Below are positions 1 to 13,665 of a stretch of DNA of 60,000 bases, piece after piece (within the stretch, counting starts at the first letter, position 1; the number at the start of each line of letters is the position of its first letter). A model generated the notes under the pieces. That model did no database searches. It saw only the letters and a program-made list of their open reading frames with translations, and was not told the origin of the DNA. The position numbers and the translations under genes are program-made. Source of the DNA: Symsagittifera roscoffensis (taxonomy: Eukaryota > Xenacoelomorpha > Acoela > Convolutidae); NCBI RefSeq assembly GCF_963678635.1, contig NC_087069.1, forward strand, positions 7,204,633 to 7,264,632, in the 5' to 3' direction.

Positions 1-102
1 TTTTCAAAATTAGTGTCGTTTTTGAATGTGGTGAGATTGAAAGAATTTGAAGAAAGCCTCAAATTTAGATATATTTGTGATTTTAAAAAAATAGGATAAC
101 CT
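1..102. repeat. dispersed 0.1-kb direct repeat, copy 1
   Basis: This stretch recurs in the same orientation at 1958-2058 with only a few differences. Both copies end at the same GGATAACC, after which the sequences diverge. Just after copy 1 a short motif, CTGTGGCCGGTTTT, is directly doubled. The pair could be short terminal repeats of an unrecognised insertion or a simple segmental duplication. No coding capacity is seen. Confidence 0.6.
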
Positions 103-481
103 GTGGCCGGTTTTCTGTGGCCGGTTTTCCTGAAAAATCACCGGCTTTCAACTGCTTAGAAAATAATTTTAAAAAGTTTTAGTTTAAAAATTGTGACTAC
201 TGTGAATCGTTGAAAGGTTATCAATAGGCCTCAACAAGCCTGTCAAAGATTAGTCCAATTGTATGAATTCCCATTTGCAAACTGAGTTAGTTTGTTAAGC
301 GAAGCTCTGTTTTGCGAATCAAGGTCGTTTTTGCATCTAAAATTTTCACGTGGTATCAAAATTGCAGCCAATTTTAGTCAAATTGTGATAATCCCGAAGC
401 TAGATGTAAAATGGGAGCTCGTCGTCACACACTACCATTGCGATGGCAGGGGATCAAAGACTGGATCTGAATACCTGGAAA

Positions 482-901
482 AAGGGGCGGATTTAGGGGG
501 AAGGGGTGGGGGGCGGACCCCTTTCCTCAGGGATTTGACCCCCTGCCGACCCAAAGGGTCCCCTCTTTGGTATTTTTTAAAATTCCATTTTTGGCCGACC
601 GACCCTAAAATTTTTCTAAAGGCGCCTTAGGCGCCAATGATCTACTAACTTTGCGTGGGAGCGCGCGCCAAAAAACGCGATTTTTTGTCAAAATTTTCCA
701 AAGTGCCCAAAAACGGCTTTTTTGACCTTTTTTTTTCAAAAAGTTGCATGCGGCGCAGAAATTTTGGCCAAAACAACGTCTTTTTACTGCTCTAGTAGAA
801 CTCGGAAAATCAATTTGGCCGGCCTAAAAAGAAGGTCGTCAAAAGTTTGAAAATTGTTTTGAAAATCCACCCCCTTCGAGAAAATCCTAGATCCGCCCCT
901 G
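482..901. mobile_element. hAT-like MITE, 420 bp
   Basis: The ends are imperfect inverted repeats: AAGGGGCGGATTTAGG at the left and the complement of CCTAGATCCGCCCCTG at the right. The flanking 8-mers CCTGGAAA (474-481) and TCTGGAAG (902-909) match at 6 of 8 positions, as expected for an aged 8-bp target duplication. It contains no ORF of note and carries a GC-rich internal block (CGCGCGCC). A shorter relative lies at 31594-31925 with the same ends and similar interior. Non-autonomous hAT identity is inferred from TIR type and duplication length; no transposase is present. Confidence 0.65.
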
Positions 902-909
902 TCTGGAAG

Positions 910-1957
910 TGTGCAATGCACTGAAATTTCATGGATAAAAATCAATTATATTGATTGTAATAGTCTGTCTGTCTAGTATTCGAAAACAATCGTTTATAAT
1001 GGATTAGAAAAGGATTATATCGAATCAAACAATTCCATTCTCAATCGAATTGAAAAAAATTTTCCAATTTGTCTTTCAGAAATTTTTATCGAAAGTGTTA
1101 TAATTCATTTTTAATCGATTATAATAAATTTTTAATCGATTATAATAAGTTTATTTCTAATTTATGTGTGCTTTTTTCGTTTTTCTTGGTAATTTTTAAT
1201 ACGTCTTAATTGTTTTCTTTCACAAAATTTCAATTTTTTTTTCGCCAACCCAGCAATCAACCCCATACCCTACCACCCACACATATTTATTCGTAACCCA
1301 AAGTTACTTATTGCGGTGTGGGAAAGGAGAAGAATGGGGAGGAGACTTAAATGCGGGGAGGGGTGTGGTTAAAAGCGTTACAGGAGGGGTAAACGCGGGA
1401 GAGGAGAGTTAGCTGTGGGATGACACGTGGGAGTTCTGGTGGAGAGAATCGTATTAGAAGCACTGGGGGGTGGGATAGCTTGAGGGGTGCATAGCCGTTT
1501 GGTAGCTGTGTCACAGTAATAATAAGGGTATGAGCGTATTCGTTGGGCTTCGAGTTTAACAGTAGGCTGCAAAAATTAGCAGAACTATATATTAAAACAA
1601 AAAAACTTCATGGAGTCTAATTCCAAAAAAAAAATCGATCATACCAAGAACAAAAACGGATATTAAACAATTATAATAGATTTTAATAGATTTTAATAAA
1701 TTTTTATAATTTAAAATAATGAATCATATTGGATTAAGGATCCATTAAGTTGTCTAATTTTGCAAAGATATTCAATTCTGTAGATAATATCTTAGTGAAC
1801 AAATATACATTATAATCAACTTTTATCCGTGAGTTTTAATAAGAAAAAAAAGCATATGCAAATGATACAAGTCTAGCCGGGAGCTGTGCAAATAGCTTAT
1901 AATATTTCGACCTTATTCTTATAAGAACAACTCAAAAACTTTTTTTAACTATAAAAT
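910..1957. other. gene-free AT-rich flank
   Basis: No credible gene is seen. It contains short repeats of ATTATAATAAATTTTTAATCGATT type around 1090-1160 and 1670-1720, and a purine-rich block near 1320-1450. The longest frame, about 64 codons on the minus strand at 1378-1572, has no recognisable features. Confidence 0.5.
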
Positions 1958-2058
1958 TTTTCCAAATTAGTGTCGTTTTTGAATGTGGTGAAATTGAAAG
2001 AATTTGAAGAAAGCCTCAAATTTAGATATATTCGTCATTTAAAAAAAATAGGATAACC
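1958..2058. repeat. dispersed 0.1-kb direct repeat, copy 2
   Basis: Second copy of the repeat at 1-102, same orientation, few differences, ending at the same GGATAACC. Confidence 0.6.
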
Positions 2059-3312
2059 AGGCAATCATTTTTGTCGAAAAATTAGTGGTGAAAAAACAGG
2101 AGCAAAAATTTAAAAAAAAATCAATAATTCTTTTTTTATTTTTTTTTTGCGTTAATTGTTTTGAAATTAAATAGTAGGTCTGCTTGCTTGCTTTAATTGC
2201 TCAAAATTAGACTAAAACTTAAAAAAACTGAACCGGTTTTTCTTGATTTTGAGGCATTTTTAGCAAAATTTTTGTAATGCTGTTGAAAACAGGATTAAAA
2301 TGGTTTTAAAGTAAATTATCACTCGACCAATTCTCATGAATATTTGGTGTAAAATATTTGCTGTTAAACTATAAATAAGACTACTTTGTTTTAAAAGAAG
2401 TTCAAGTTGTCCGTGAAATCAAATGTGCATGAATTTTTGGCGAATCTGAAAATTTTAGAGGAAAAATATATAACGGACATGTAAGAAATTGAAACAGTTT
2501 TCAGGATAAAAACTTTTGCTCATTTTCAGTATTGAGACAAACGCAATAAAATGAATTGTATGAGAATTTAAAATGCATCAATCAATTCAGCCAGTTGTTC
2601 AGGATCACCTTGAATTTAGTCTATCAGAAAGCTTCTATGAGAAAGTAAACAGCTTTATAAACGCTTTGAATAACTCAAACAACACCTCTTTTTAGCGCAA
2701 TTGTCATCATAGTTGGCAACTTTTTTCACAACAAAATGAACAAATATTTCATTCTTTATGTGAACTTTACTACAATTTAAAGTATAATTTTTTTGACTAA
2801 ATTTGTCTGGACTATCTTAAACAACAACAATTTGTGTTTTTGCTTGCAAATTGTTTTTCAAAAACGGTTTGTTTTAGCATTAAATTGATTTTGCTGCGAT
2901 TTTGCATTTTTTTCAATTGTTGATTTCCTCACAGCAGGTTGTTGCCAGGCCTGGGGATCAATAGATTCATTAAAACTTCAAATTTTTAATTCTTTGCGCT
3001 AAAAGCAATTAGCGAAAACTTTTGTTTCCGTTTCTAAAAATTGATATACAAGGCAAAAATGAAAACAAACAAATTTAATTTCGCTCAGCAGATCTCAGAA
3101 AACTGAAGAAAAAAAAGTGCAAAATTGTGTAAAAGGAACAACAACAGCTGAATATACGAGACGCTTCTTCTAGTTTACTTTTAATAGTGATTAATCTTCA
3201 AAGAACGGTTTAGAAGTCGGTTATATGTTGGCATGCATTCGGTTGCTTTCATGATGTGTTCATTAGAAAGTTCAAAGTGAAAACTAGACACTGATTCTAA
3301 ATTGAAACCTGG
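2059..3312. other. host flank left of element A, partly an inverted paralogue
   Basis: No gene is seen in 2059-3030. From about 3033 to 3312 the sequence is the reverse complement of 53346-53622. This is the left part of the host locus into which element A inserted; its continuation lies at 22216 onward. The last four bases, CTGG at 3309-3312, are the left target-site duplication of element A. Confidence 0.75.
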
Positions 3313-3721
3313 TGGAACCTGATCTAAACTACATTTTATGATTGGATAAATAGATATTTTACCACTGTAAAGTATTTAATATTAACCAATCATGATCCAT
3401 CTAACTAACAACCCACTTATTTGTAAGTGCTGAAATTACTTGTAATTTCAGCACCAGAGAGATTTGAATTTAACTTAGAAATTAGTTGCCTCTCCAAGAG
3501 AACTTCAGCAGCCGCAATAAACCAGTATACCCTAGATCTATTGAGCCTAGCAGAGACTAGTTAAACAACCTGAGACTAGATAGTATAAGAGTAAGATTAG
3601 GATCGGTATTAGACTAAGAAGTTGCACGAATCTATCCGGCCGAAAATAAGATAGCGTGACGAGCAGACGGTGTACCCTATCCGAAATTACTCTATGAGTT
3701 AACCACATCGGTTATAACTCA
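3313..3721 (+). repeat. 5' LTR of element A
   Basis: Starts TGGAACCTGATC and ends TTATAACTCA, giving TG...CA termini. It contains an AATAAA polyadenylation-type signal at 3516-3521 and a 28-nt perfect hairpin (13-bp stem, TT loop) at 3427-3454. Its partner is 21802-22211. Confidence 0.95.
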
Positions 3722-3723
3722 TC

Positions 3724-3741
3724 TGGTGCGACTATAAGTCT
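3724..3741 (+). other. primer binding site of element A
   Basis: After a 2-nt gap (TC) from the LTR comes TGGTGCGACTATAAG. TGG at this place is the hallmark of complementarity to a tRNA CCA end; here the primer would end in GTCGCACCA. The tRNA species cannot be named from the window. Copies B and C have C instead of T at the tenth position. Confidence 0.75.
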
Positions 3742-3835
3742 CGAACAAGACCTTAATAGCTTAGAATTAACCAAAAATAGATTAGAAATTAGACTAAACA
3801 CTTTCAAAATAGTATACGACAATAATTTAATCGAA

Positions 3836-4042
3836 ATGTCTCTACGACTCAATAGATCAGAGCCAATATTCCGAACGATAATAGAACTACCCGGAATTGG
3901 AAGAAGACCTCGAACCAGAGACGACCTACGACAAAGTAGAAACTTACCAAATAGTTATATGATAGTACGGCAAAAGCCAACACAAACTTTTATATTTAGA
4001 ATCTTATTAGCAATGAATTTAGATTTTCAATTGCAAACATAA
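3836..4042 (+). CDS. conserved leader micro-ORF (68 aa), copy A
   Basis: A short ORF in the leader, 115 nt after the LTR, encoding an Arg-rich, Leu/Ile-rich peptide (motifs SEPIFRTI, GIGRRPR, FRILLAMNLD). The same frame is open in copies B and C, where it can start nine codons further upstream; in A that ATG is lost. Differences among copies are mostly conservative. I do not recognise a family. It could be a translated upstream ORF or a leader exon giving an AUG to a spliced product. A GCGCTAAAC segment preceded by TTTCAG follows the stop. Conservation is clear; protein-level function is inference. Confidence 0.5.
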   Translation: MSLRLNRSEPIFRTIIELPGIGRRPRTRDDLRQSRNLPNSYMIVRQKPTQTFIFRILLAMNLDFQLQT

Positions 4043-4968
4043 AATCTTGAAGTCAATCTTCATGATCATTTCAGGCGCTAAACAAAATTATTAATATACA
4101 ATAACGATTGATAAAAAGATCTCAGATCGTTTTCCTAAATTCTGCAGTATTATATAAAAAACATGTTTGGAAAAAATTTATTGAAAAACAAAACAAAAAT
4201 TAGTAGCATGACAAAAAATTGTTAGTAATCATAAAAATCTTTTGTAGTCCCAGCTTCATCACCTAAACATAACAGCAATCATAAGCTCACTTATATCATT
4301 AAAAAACTAAAATTTTTAAACAATTTAAACCATTTTAAACTTAAATTCACTTAATTTTAAAATCAGATCATCAAGGCTTAACCTTGGATCTAAATTTTTT
4401 TTTCTATTTCATTAAATTTGAAACTTGATCATCAAGGCCTATCCTTGGATCAAAAAGAACAATTTTGTTCTCCCCCACCCACTTAGCTAGTGTCTAACGA
4501 CCTCAAACGTCGATTCACTATCCAACCCTTTCACAAAACCCAAGACTAATAGAAATTTTTGAACAAAACTAATCATTCAAATTAGGATAAACAGTGAAGA
4601 ACTTCGGTTATTCATCCTTCACTTGAACCCCCCTCTTACCAGACCCAGGATAAATCTTAGACTTAGTAAGTTTAAAATAGTATCTAACGAACTACTCGCG
4701 TTCTAATTATACCTGAACCTTGTGGATCGATTTACTATTCTCCAACCCTTGATTACAATCACTACCCCTAAGTAAGATTAAGTAAGTTAACACCTTAGCT
4801 TATAATAGCCACGAGAAAGTAAAAAATCATTCTTCGGAATCAATATACTTTTCTCTCCAACCCTAAATAAATAGACCCAGGTTAAGCTAACCTAAAAATC
4901 GTAAGGACTAACAGTTTAAGAAAATAGAAATCATCTAACAACTTTTTGCATCCGTCATCCTAAACCTT
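4043..4968 (+). other. structured 5' leader, copy A
   Basis: No gene of note. It contains the twin GATCATCAAGG...CCTTGGATC hairpins around 4366-4455 and the three stem-loop plus CCAACCCT modules found in copies B and C (around 4490-4870). See the copy B entries for mapped positions. Confidence 0.6.
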
Positions 4969-5436
4969 ATGTCATTTAAAAATCTAGGAAACAAACAAAC
5001 AATCGTTTTGCACAACTGTGAAATAGATAACAAAAAATACGACCTTGTAATCAAACCTCACACACAAACAGTTGGATATATCAGAACAAAACGACAAACA
5101 CTAAAAAGGAAATTAATAACCAACCAAAGACGATTAACACGAAAAAGATTTTCCAAAAATAGAAACGCATTCTCAGAATCAGAAGCCAGCAATTTAGACG
5201 AACTTTATAAATTAAAAGAATCCATTGATAAAAATTGCCCCATTCACAATCAATTATATTTTTCCGACTCAGAAGCAACATCAAATTCATCAAAAAGAGG
5301 AAAAAGAAGAATAAAAAAACAATATAAACACAAACCAGTACACTTATATAATTGGAATCAACCAATTAGAGACATCGATAATTACCTATTCAGAGTCATT
5401 AAACGAAAAAATGAGCCAAACACACACTCCAAGTGA
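4969..5436 (+). CDS. basic 155-aa ORF1, copy A
   Basis: Lys/Arg-rich protein, open in full. The N-terminal half is strongly basic (RTKRQTLKRKL), the middle is acidic/serine-rich, and a second basic block (KRGKRRIKKQYKHKP) follows a CPIH motif. It overlaps the Gag start by 26 nt, as in copy B. No family is recognised. Placement before Gag and its basic character would suit an RNA-binding or regulatory accessory protein, but this is inference. Copy B carries an equally long, closely similar ORF; copy C is broken. Confidence 0.65.
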   Translation: MSFKNLGNKQTIVLHNCEIDNKKYDLVIKPHTQTVGYIRTKRQTLKRKLITNQRRLTRKRFSKNRNAFSESEASNLDELYKLKESIDKNCPIHNQLYFSDSEATSNSSKRGKRRIKKQYKHKPVHLYNWNQPIRDIDNYLFRVIKRKNEPNTHSK

Positions 5437-8400
5437 AGATTGTCCAGATGATGACGATATCTACCCCTTCCTCGTAGATGCACCCGATAATAGAGGACAA
5501 CATGATCTTTGTAAGAATTTTCTTCTAAATTTGTTTGAACCCGGAATTAGCCCATGTAAAGCAGAGTTCCCAGATGTAAAAATAAAAAGACAGTTTATTG
5601 ATCACTATCTGAAAGATATATGTAACTTAACACAACAATACGGAATCTACACCATAGAATTCAGCTCACCAAACCCGAATCACCGCAAATATGTAATTCA
5701 AACAGACGATCTTGATTTAGAATTTTCAAAAGTATTCTCAGAATATATAAAAAGCATACAATATCATAACTCACAAAGAGCAAACTCCATATTTACTAAT
5801 GAAGTTTTTGCAATAATATATAGTCATATTTCAATATTAGAAAACGAAAACCCAATCCCACATGTCTCACCGACAGAGACATCCAAACATATAAAGGTAC
5901 GACATGAAATCACACTATTTTCAACTTTTCTACATATAAATAAAGAAAATTTAACTAAAGATGAAGTTTCACAACATACAAAAAATGACTTAAAAAAATT
6001 TTTGGCATGGTTTATAATAGATTATTTCACACATAATATAGATTTAATTTCACAAGCAAGAAAAAATTTCAGACCTCAAAATTCAAACGATGATACCGCC
6101 ATCACAGAACAGTCAGACTACGTTTGGGACCCCGAATGGTCTCATTATGCATTCATAAATATCCCACAATCAATCTCAAGTCAAGCTATAAGTACAATAT
6201 CTTATGTAAGAGATTATGTAAGAGTAATACCATTAACCATTGATGCAACACCATTAAACTACAATACATTTTTACCTGATACGCGAAATAACAGTTTAAA
6301 TTCGAACGTCATACACAATGAAAACCTTAATGGAACTAGGAACCTCACTCAACAAGATATTCAAACACCATCACACTTCATAAATGAAGAAATCGTCCAA
6401 ACAACAACAACTACACAACAAAGTATTTCACCAATACGTCCAAATTTAACAACACCAAGAAATACAAACACTTCACTAGCACAAGTAACCTTACAATTAA
6501 CCGTTAAACCTTCGGTTGCTCCAAAATATTCACAAATGCATTATCAAACATATAGACCCATGACAGTACCGTCAAAAACACGCAGAACGTTCACAAGAAA
6601 CACTTTTGCGGAACACAATTATAATTACGCACATTCATCAAAAACAAACTATCCCCCACGAAAAAAAAAATAATAATCAGATAAGATCTCGATATTGGGA
6701 TAACCCAATGGCAACAACCAACTCAGTAAATTTTCAAACTAATTCACATCCTTCACAGGATCGTAGTGAAAATTACCCATTCTTTCAACAGAATAAAAAT
6801 AAAAAGCAAGCACCTCATCAAACGGATTATTTATCCTCTGACGATGATTATTTACAACCAGATATATTTGCACCATGTATTCAAGAATATCGTGGACAAG
6901 GAGTGCAGAAACCACATACATATCATAGAATTTTTTCTCCACATCCAACAGATACACAAAATCAACAACCAATACAAATGCAAAACCCAATTAACACACA
7001 ATCTTTTCAACCAATTCAGCCACAAAACCCAATGATTACACACTCGTATCAACCAACACAAATGCAAAATGAAATACCACTCCCATATTACCTTCAACAA
7101 CACGAAATAACAAAAAATCAACTCTCAAATTTTTCACAAATGCCAAATGCCGCAGAATCATTACAAATGACAATGAATCCATACCTTATGGGTGGATCAT
7201 CAATAACATCAAACAAACCTTTAATGGTATTCACAGGAACAGACCCTGAATATTCTGTAGAAGATTATTTAAATGCAGTAACAGCAAATTTAATTTTAAA
7301 TATAGGACCTGAACCAATTAATACGCCACTACATCAAAATTGGATACATCGACGCACAGCGTTGATACAAACAACCTTAGATGGCGCAGCCCAAAAATGG
7401 TTTTCAGTATTGCCTATAGAAATAAAATCAAATTGGAAAAGATTTACACAAGAATTTTCAAAAATGTTTGACTCCGAGAGAAATAAAAAATAACAAAGAG
7501 TTTTATGTAATGAAATTCGCAGATTACCAAATGAAACCATCAAACAACTAGCAGTACGTATCGAAACACTAGTTCGAAAAGCATGTTCATTAAATACACA
7601 CGATTATAAAAACACAAAAATGACAGAAATCTTAATGATGACCTTAACACCTCAATTAAGGAAAATAGCAATAAAAAGAGAGCATCCCATCCCTCCTCAA
7701 TTCGAGAGCCCGATCTAGATTTTCGAAAACTAGTAGACAAACTAGAACAAGCTGAAATCACAATGAAACTTGAAGAAACAGAAAATCTGAAGTTACAATA
7801 TGTTAATCGAATTGAAACAAATACCACAAATATCAACAATATACAGGAATCAGACCTCGTTGAAAAAATCACTGAAATACTCAATATTTATGAAAAACAC
7901 TCAAACTTTAAAGGCAAACCATCTTTTAAAAAATAGTGTAATTATTGCCGACGATACGGACATAGTATTTCTGAATGTAGACAAAAACAACAGGACAATC
8001 AAAACAAACCTCAAAAATATAAAGAACCAAATAAATCATTCTATCAATACATGAAGAAAGATCAAAATCTACCAAAAAAAAATGTATACAGCAACAACAG
8101 TTCAGGAAAACCACTTCCGAACAATACCAATTACACGAGAAATCAATCACCATATAACTCAAGTTATAGAGGAAGATCACCAGAACAAAGAAATACACAA
8201 AATTCTTCACAAAATCATTATAATCGACCAAATAGTCGAAATAACTACTCCAGATCAAATTCAAATACAACACAATTTGTTTCTAGATCCAATTCCCAAT
8301 CAAGGAATAAATACTATCCAAACAATCAATCACGAAACTCATCATATAATAGAAATAGAAACTATTCAAATAATCGCAATAGAAGTTATTCAAACAACCG

Positions 8401-11400
8401 TAATCAGAATTACCCGAACAATCGATCAAGGAATAACTCATATAACAGATCAAATTATCACAGATCAAACGATAATTATCAAAACCGATCACGAAACTAT
8501 TCACAAAATCGACATTCAAGTTATAATAATCGTTATAGAAATTATTCCCAATCACCACACAGAAATAATAACCATTATAATAATTCTAACAATCGCCACA
8601 GAAGTAGTACATCTAAACATCAAAGACATATTAATCAAGTACAATCAAATCCAGAAACAACATCAGACCCCCCAGGTATTGATGACACAGCAAATAACGA
8701 ACTACAACTAAATCAAATAAACTATGGACCATCAGATTCAGAAAGTGATACAGAAAACACTATCTCCATAAATATGATAGCAGTCGAAAATGACTACGAA
8801 CCTATTATATATGAACAACTCTTTTCATCACATATATATGAAAATCAATTAGAACTCTTTCTCAATTATTATATTGAACCCATCCAAACCACACAAACGG
8901 CACAAGAAACTAACGAAATCAACACTGTAAATAAATCCAATGAAAATGACAAAACAAAATGCTTGAATACAAATCACATCTATCAAAATATACAAAAAGA
9001 ACAACCCAAAGAAAAAATTTGGACAATACCATTTCTTTTAGAAAGTCCAAGAAACAAAGAATTTCAACCACCAGATCTTGAAATTGATTTTTTAATTGAT
9101 TCAGGAGCAGAATCAAACATAATAAACATTCCCACATGGAATGAGATAAAAATATTACACCCAAAACTAACACCCCTTGCAACCTCCAAAAAAACTAGCA
9201 ACAGCACAAGGATCAACATTGGTAAACTATGGAAAAGTTCAATTATTTCTTCTCCCCACAAGAACAATAGAGCAAAATAAAATTTTAATTAAACCATTTA
9301 AACAAAAATTTCATATCACTGATATTAAACACAATATCATTGGAATACCATTTATCTCTAAATATATACCAACAATCAACATCTTGAATAGTAAAATACT
9401 AATCAAAAATAAGTACACAAAAACAAAAGACACATCCCTAACTTTTTTTCAAAGATTAAACAAACAACCACCATTCTTTTCAAAATTTTCTCCAATATAT
9501 AACCAACAAAGAAAACACCTGAAACCACTATCAGGAAACATATATAATTTTTTAATAAAACAAGTTCACCAATATGATTAAAATCAAAATAAACAACAAC
9601 TCTATATGTCAGGTTTGAATTCAAACCTATTCATAAGTTTTTCAAAATCACAATTTCATCCATAAAATATTTGAAAAATTCAAATTCAGATATTATTTCG
9701 TTACATGTATACAACAATACACCGTATCAAGTAAGATTACCTTTAGGACTTGTAGGATATTGCAAAACCAACGCTACGACATCACCAATGCATGAAAAAG
9801 CATACCGCGTATATAATATACTCCAATTATTAGATATTTGTCAATCCACAATTCTTAATGAAGAATTATCCATAGATAATATAATAAGTAATGAAAAAAG
9901 AAATACAGATTCTTTCACAAAAACCCCATATTTCACACCTATATTCAACATAAATAACTATTTAGAGGATCAACAGAAATTTTTAACAATTTTTAACTTC
10001 CAACATTCACAAATAACACAAGACGAATTTGACAAGTTAGCCAAACAGCTAATAAAATATTCATCAGTTTATGCAACATCCAAATTTGATGTTGACAAAA
10101 TCAGTTCATCACTACATCTCCGGTTAAAACCTGACGCAGTTTTCAAAAAACAAAGAGCAAGTAAAGTACCAATTCATTTACACGATAAAGTGAACAGATT
10201 ACTCGATATTTTAGAACAATACAAAATTATCTCACCGGTAAACAAAGAAGAACAACCAAAAGGTAACACATTTATCAACCCAGTTATCATCCTAGCAAAA
10301 GGAGAATCATTAAAAATAGTTCTAGACGCTGGATATCTTAATTCACTAATTGATGAATCAAAATGCAATTGGCCTATTGAACCAATACAAGTTATCTTAA
10401 CAAAGATAAATGGAAAATACTTTTAAACCGCAGAAATGAGTAGAGCATACAACCAAATGCCACTAGATGAACAATCACGACGTTTAACACAATTTGTTAT
10501 TGGAAATCAACAATATGAACTGAACCGCCTATTCTATGGAATATCCATAGGACCAGCAGCATTTTCAGCTTTTATGAGTAAAATTTTTAGACCACTAATA
10601 CTCAAGAAAAACGTAATCACCTATTTAGACGATGTTTTTATGCAATCACAGACAAAAGAAGAAATGTTTAAAGTTTTAGAACACTACCACAAAATACTTC
10701 AGAACGAAAATCTGAAGACCATTCCCGATAAATCACGCTTCTTTTTAACACGAGTTAAATTCTTAGGACACAATATAGAAAGAAAAACAATCACTCCATT
10801 AAAATCACGCATTGATGCTATTCAGAAGCTTCAAGCACCAACAAACAAAAAGAAAATCCAAGAATTCCTTGGAATGTTAATTTTTTTAAACAAATACGTC
10901 TATAAAATGCAATTATACTTGAGACCATTCTATAATATACTCAGACAATAAAATAATTTTGAATGGAATACAGAACATCAAACACGATTTGAGGAAATTA
11001 AAAAACTTCTAACTGAACAAATTTCGAATACGATTCCAGACCCAAATCAACCATTCTATGCAATGTGCGATGCTTCAAATTTTGGCATCGGCGCAGCGTT
11101 ATTACAATCACACAATGGTACAAACAAAATGAACCTTATATCAGCAAATTCTCGATTATTCACTCAAGCAGAGCTAAGACTCTCAACACTAATGAGAGAA
11201 TGTACAGCTATAATCTATACACTTATAGAACATGAATTTTTGATACTTGGATCAAAACATCCAACAGTTCTATTCACCGATCACAAACCAATCATTTTTC
11301 TCTTTACACAAAAATCCAACCCAAATCACCGAGTTTACAGATTTCAATTAATTCTAATGAAATTTCCAAACTTACATATAGTTTGGACAGCAGGAAAGAA

Positions 11401-13665
11401 TCTTGCATTACCAGACACATTAAGTCGAAATACACCACCTGAATTACTTACACGTAAAACTACAGTTGAAATACCCAAAAATACAAAATTTTACCTTGCA
11501 GATATCGAAACATCACCCCGACTAGAATGCAAATATGCAGTAAAAACTGACGTTGAACAATCACAGATAAATAACCTACAACACTTCCCACTTTATTTAG
11601 ATTGCCAAAATAACCACTACGAAGTTGATCTACTTGGAACATCAACTTTCGAACCAATTCCATATTCACAATGGATAAAAAATAACACCCAACAAAAAAG
11701 AGTAAAACAACACTCGCATAAAAAAGACCTTTTCCCGTTAATTGAAAAAGAAAATCTAACTGATGAAATAATTTTATCAGGACCACAAACAAACGATTCC
11801 AAATACACAATAAATCAAGTTTTTGACCTCCATGACCCACTTGACACAATTCCTTTATCTAAATTAGAAATTGAAAACATTTTTCTCCCTCCAACAGAAA
11901 AAATTACAATTACAACCTTGAAACAATATCAAAATCTTGACCCAGTAATTAGACAACTAAAATCATGGCACAAATATAAAACTAAACCCGTAAAAGCAGA
12001 TACCACAATTTTAGGAAATAAAACACTCCTCCGATATTTTCGAAAATTCAACAATACAATAATTAATGAAAACACAGACCTTCTAGAATACCAATTAAAT
12101 GAATCGACAGTTCCCTGTCTCCCTTTAAGTATGATTCTCATAGCTTTTCACATTTCGCATACACAAAACATTAAAGGACACTCTGGATCAGAGAAAACAT
12201 ATTCAAATTTCATACAAAACTTTTATTTCCCAAATGCACCAATTTGGATAAAAGTACTATGCAATGATTGCATAGTATGTCAGCTAAATAAACCTTATCC
12301 AAATCAAAAACAAATAGCACAAAAACAAGATTTTAAAGGACAAAGTTTGTACTTTAACCACCGTATTTCATTTGATACAAAAGGACCAATTTCACCATCA
12401 TTCGAAGGAAACTCATACATTATGGTAATTGTTGACGCATTTACACATTATGGAGCACTTAACTCAGTACCACATTGTAACGCTTATTACGCTTACACAA
12501 CACTTTATGAACACTGGATAGCCAAATTCGGACTACCAGAAATTTTAGTTACAGACAACGGCACAGAATTCATAAATAATGAAATCATCACATTATGTCA
12601 TCTAAATAACATCAAACACAAACCACGTACATCTCATGCACCTTGGACAAACGGCTTAGTCGAAGGTATGAACCGTTCACTACAAGAATATCTTAGATGT
12701 ATCATCAATGGAAATGATACAAGATACACCGAATGGTCAGCAGATGTAAAACTATTTCCCTTAGCATATAATTCACAAATCACGACAACTCTAGGAATGT
12801 CACCATATGAAATGGTTTTTAATCAAAAGCCACGCAAACCAATTATGTTTACAGCACACTCTCATAAAAATGCACAAAGCCATTGTCAACCGAATAAAGA
12901 CTCAATTTGTTATAACCTACCTTTACACACACATGATGAAGATCATTTTCATCACCCACAAATTCTTAAATTAGCCTCCGGTACACACACCGAATGGATT
13001 TTAAACAGAGATAAAAAACACAATGAAAATTACCAAAGAGTAACAAAAAAATTGTTACAAAGGCAAAAAATTAACGAACAAATAAATTCACGCTTTACAC
13101 CAGCCTCAGATTTAAAAGTTGGAACATTGGTCTTAATATCTAATTTTAACACTCAAAAAGGAATCTCAAAAAAATTACAACCCCTTCGTAAAGGACCATT
13201 CCAAATAATTGCCAAACCCACTGATGTCACATATAAAATCACCGACTCAGAACAAAAAGAAATTGTTCAACATCGAAACAACCTATTACCTTATTACCCA
13301 GAAGAATACGCACTACGCGAACTAACTCAATTATATACTTTCACAGGTTTAAAAGTTATTCAAAATAACCCACATACAGAAAATGAAACAAAAGACCAAC
13401 ATGACATTCATCCCGAAAACCAAAATAAAAAATCAACTACAATAAAACACAATACAAAAAAGCTAGAAAAAAAATATTCCCCAAAAAGAAAGAAAAAATA
13501 GAAAAATGACAGAAAAAATTATACCCCAAGAACAAATCGACAAATCAGAACATAGAGAGTCTTCACGACTTAGAAATCAACCATGCAAAAACTATAAAAC
13601 ATTCATCCCACAATCTAAAATATTAAAGAAAGTTGAATTTCAAAAACAACTTCAATTTTACATTT
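5411..13665 (+). pseudogene. gag-pol: gag-pol polyprotein gene, copy A, multiply disrupted
   Basis: Same gene as the intact polyprotein at 35347-43569. Breaks seen against copy B: a frameshift in an A-run near 6661-6670, TAA at 7491-7493, a frameshift near 7676, TAG at 7934-7936 inside the zinc-knuckle region, a frameshift near 9187, TAA at 9579-9581, a frameshift near 9610, TAA at 10424-10426, TAA at 10949-10951, and a frameshift near 13490. The longest open piece, 11063-13501, holds most of RNase H and all of integrase. The reverse transcriptase YLDD motif survives, but the conserved segment before it reads LDAGYLN rather than LDARYLN. The gene cannot give a complete product; some indels in homopolymers could be assembly error. 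Confidence 0.9.

Noticed and set aside
292-630. 112-codon frame at the left end
   Set aside because: It runs across the boundary of the hAT-like MITE and has low-complexity composition with no second copy showing the frame.
8082-8711. 209-codon frame overlapping gag in copy A
   Set aside because: It is an out-of-frame shadow of the Asn/Arg/Ser-rich repeat codons; it is Ile/Thr-rich and only shorter pieces are open in B.
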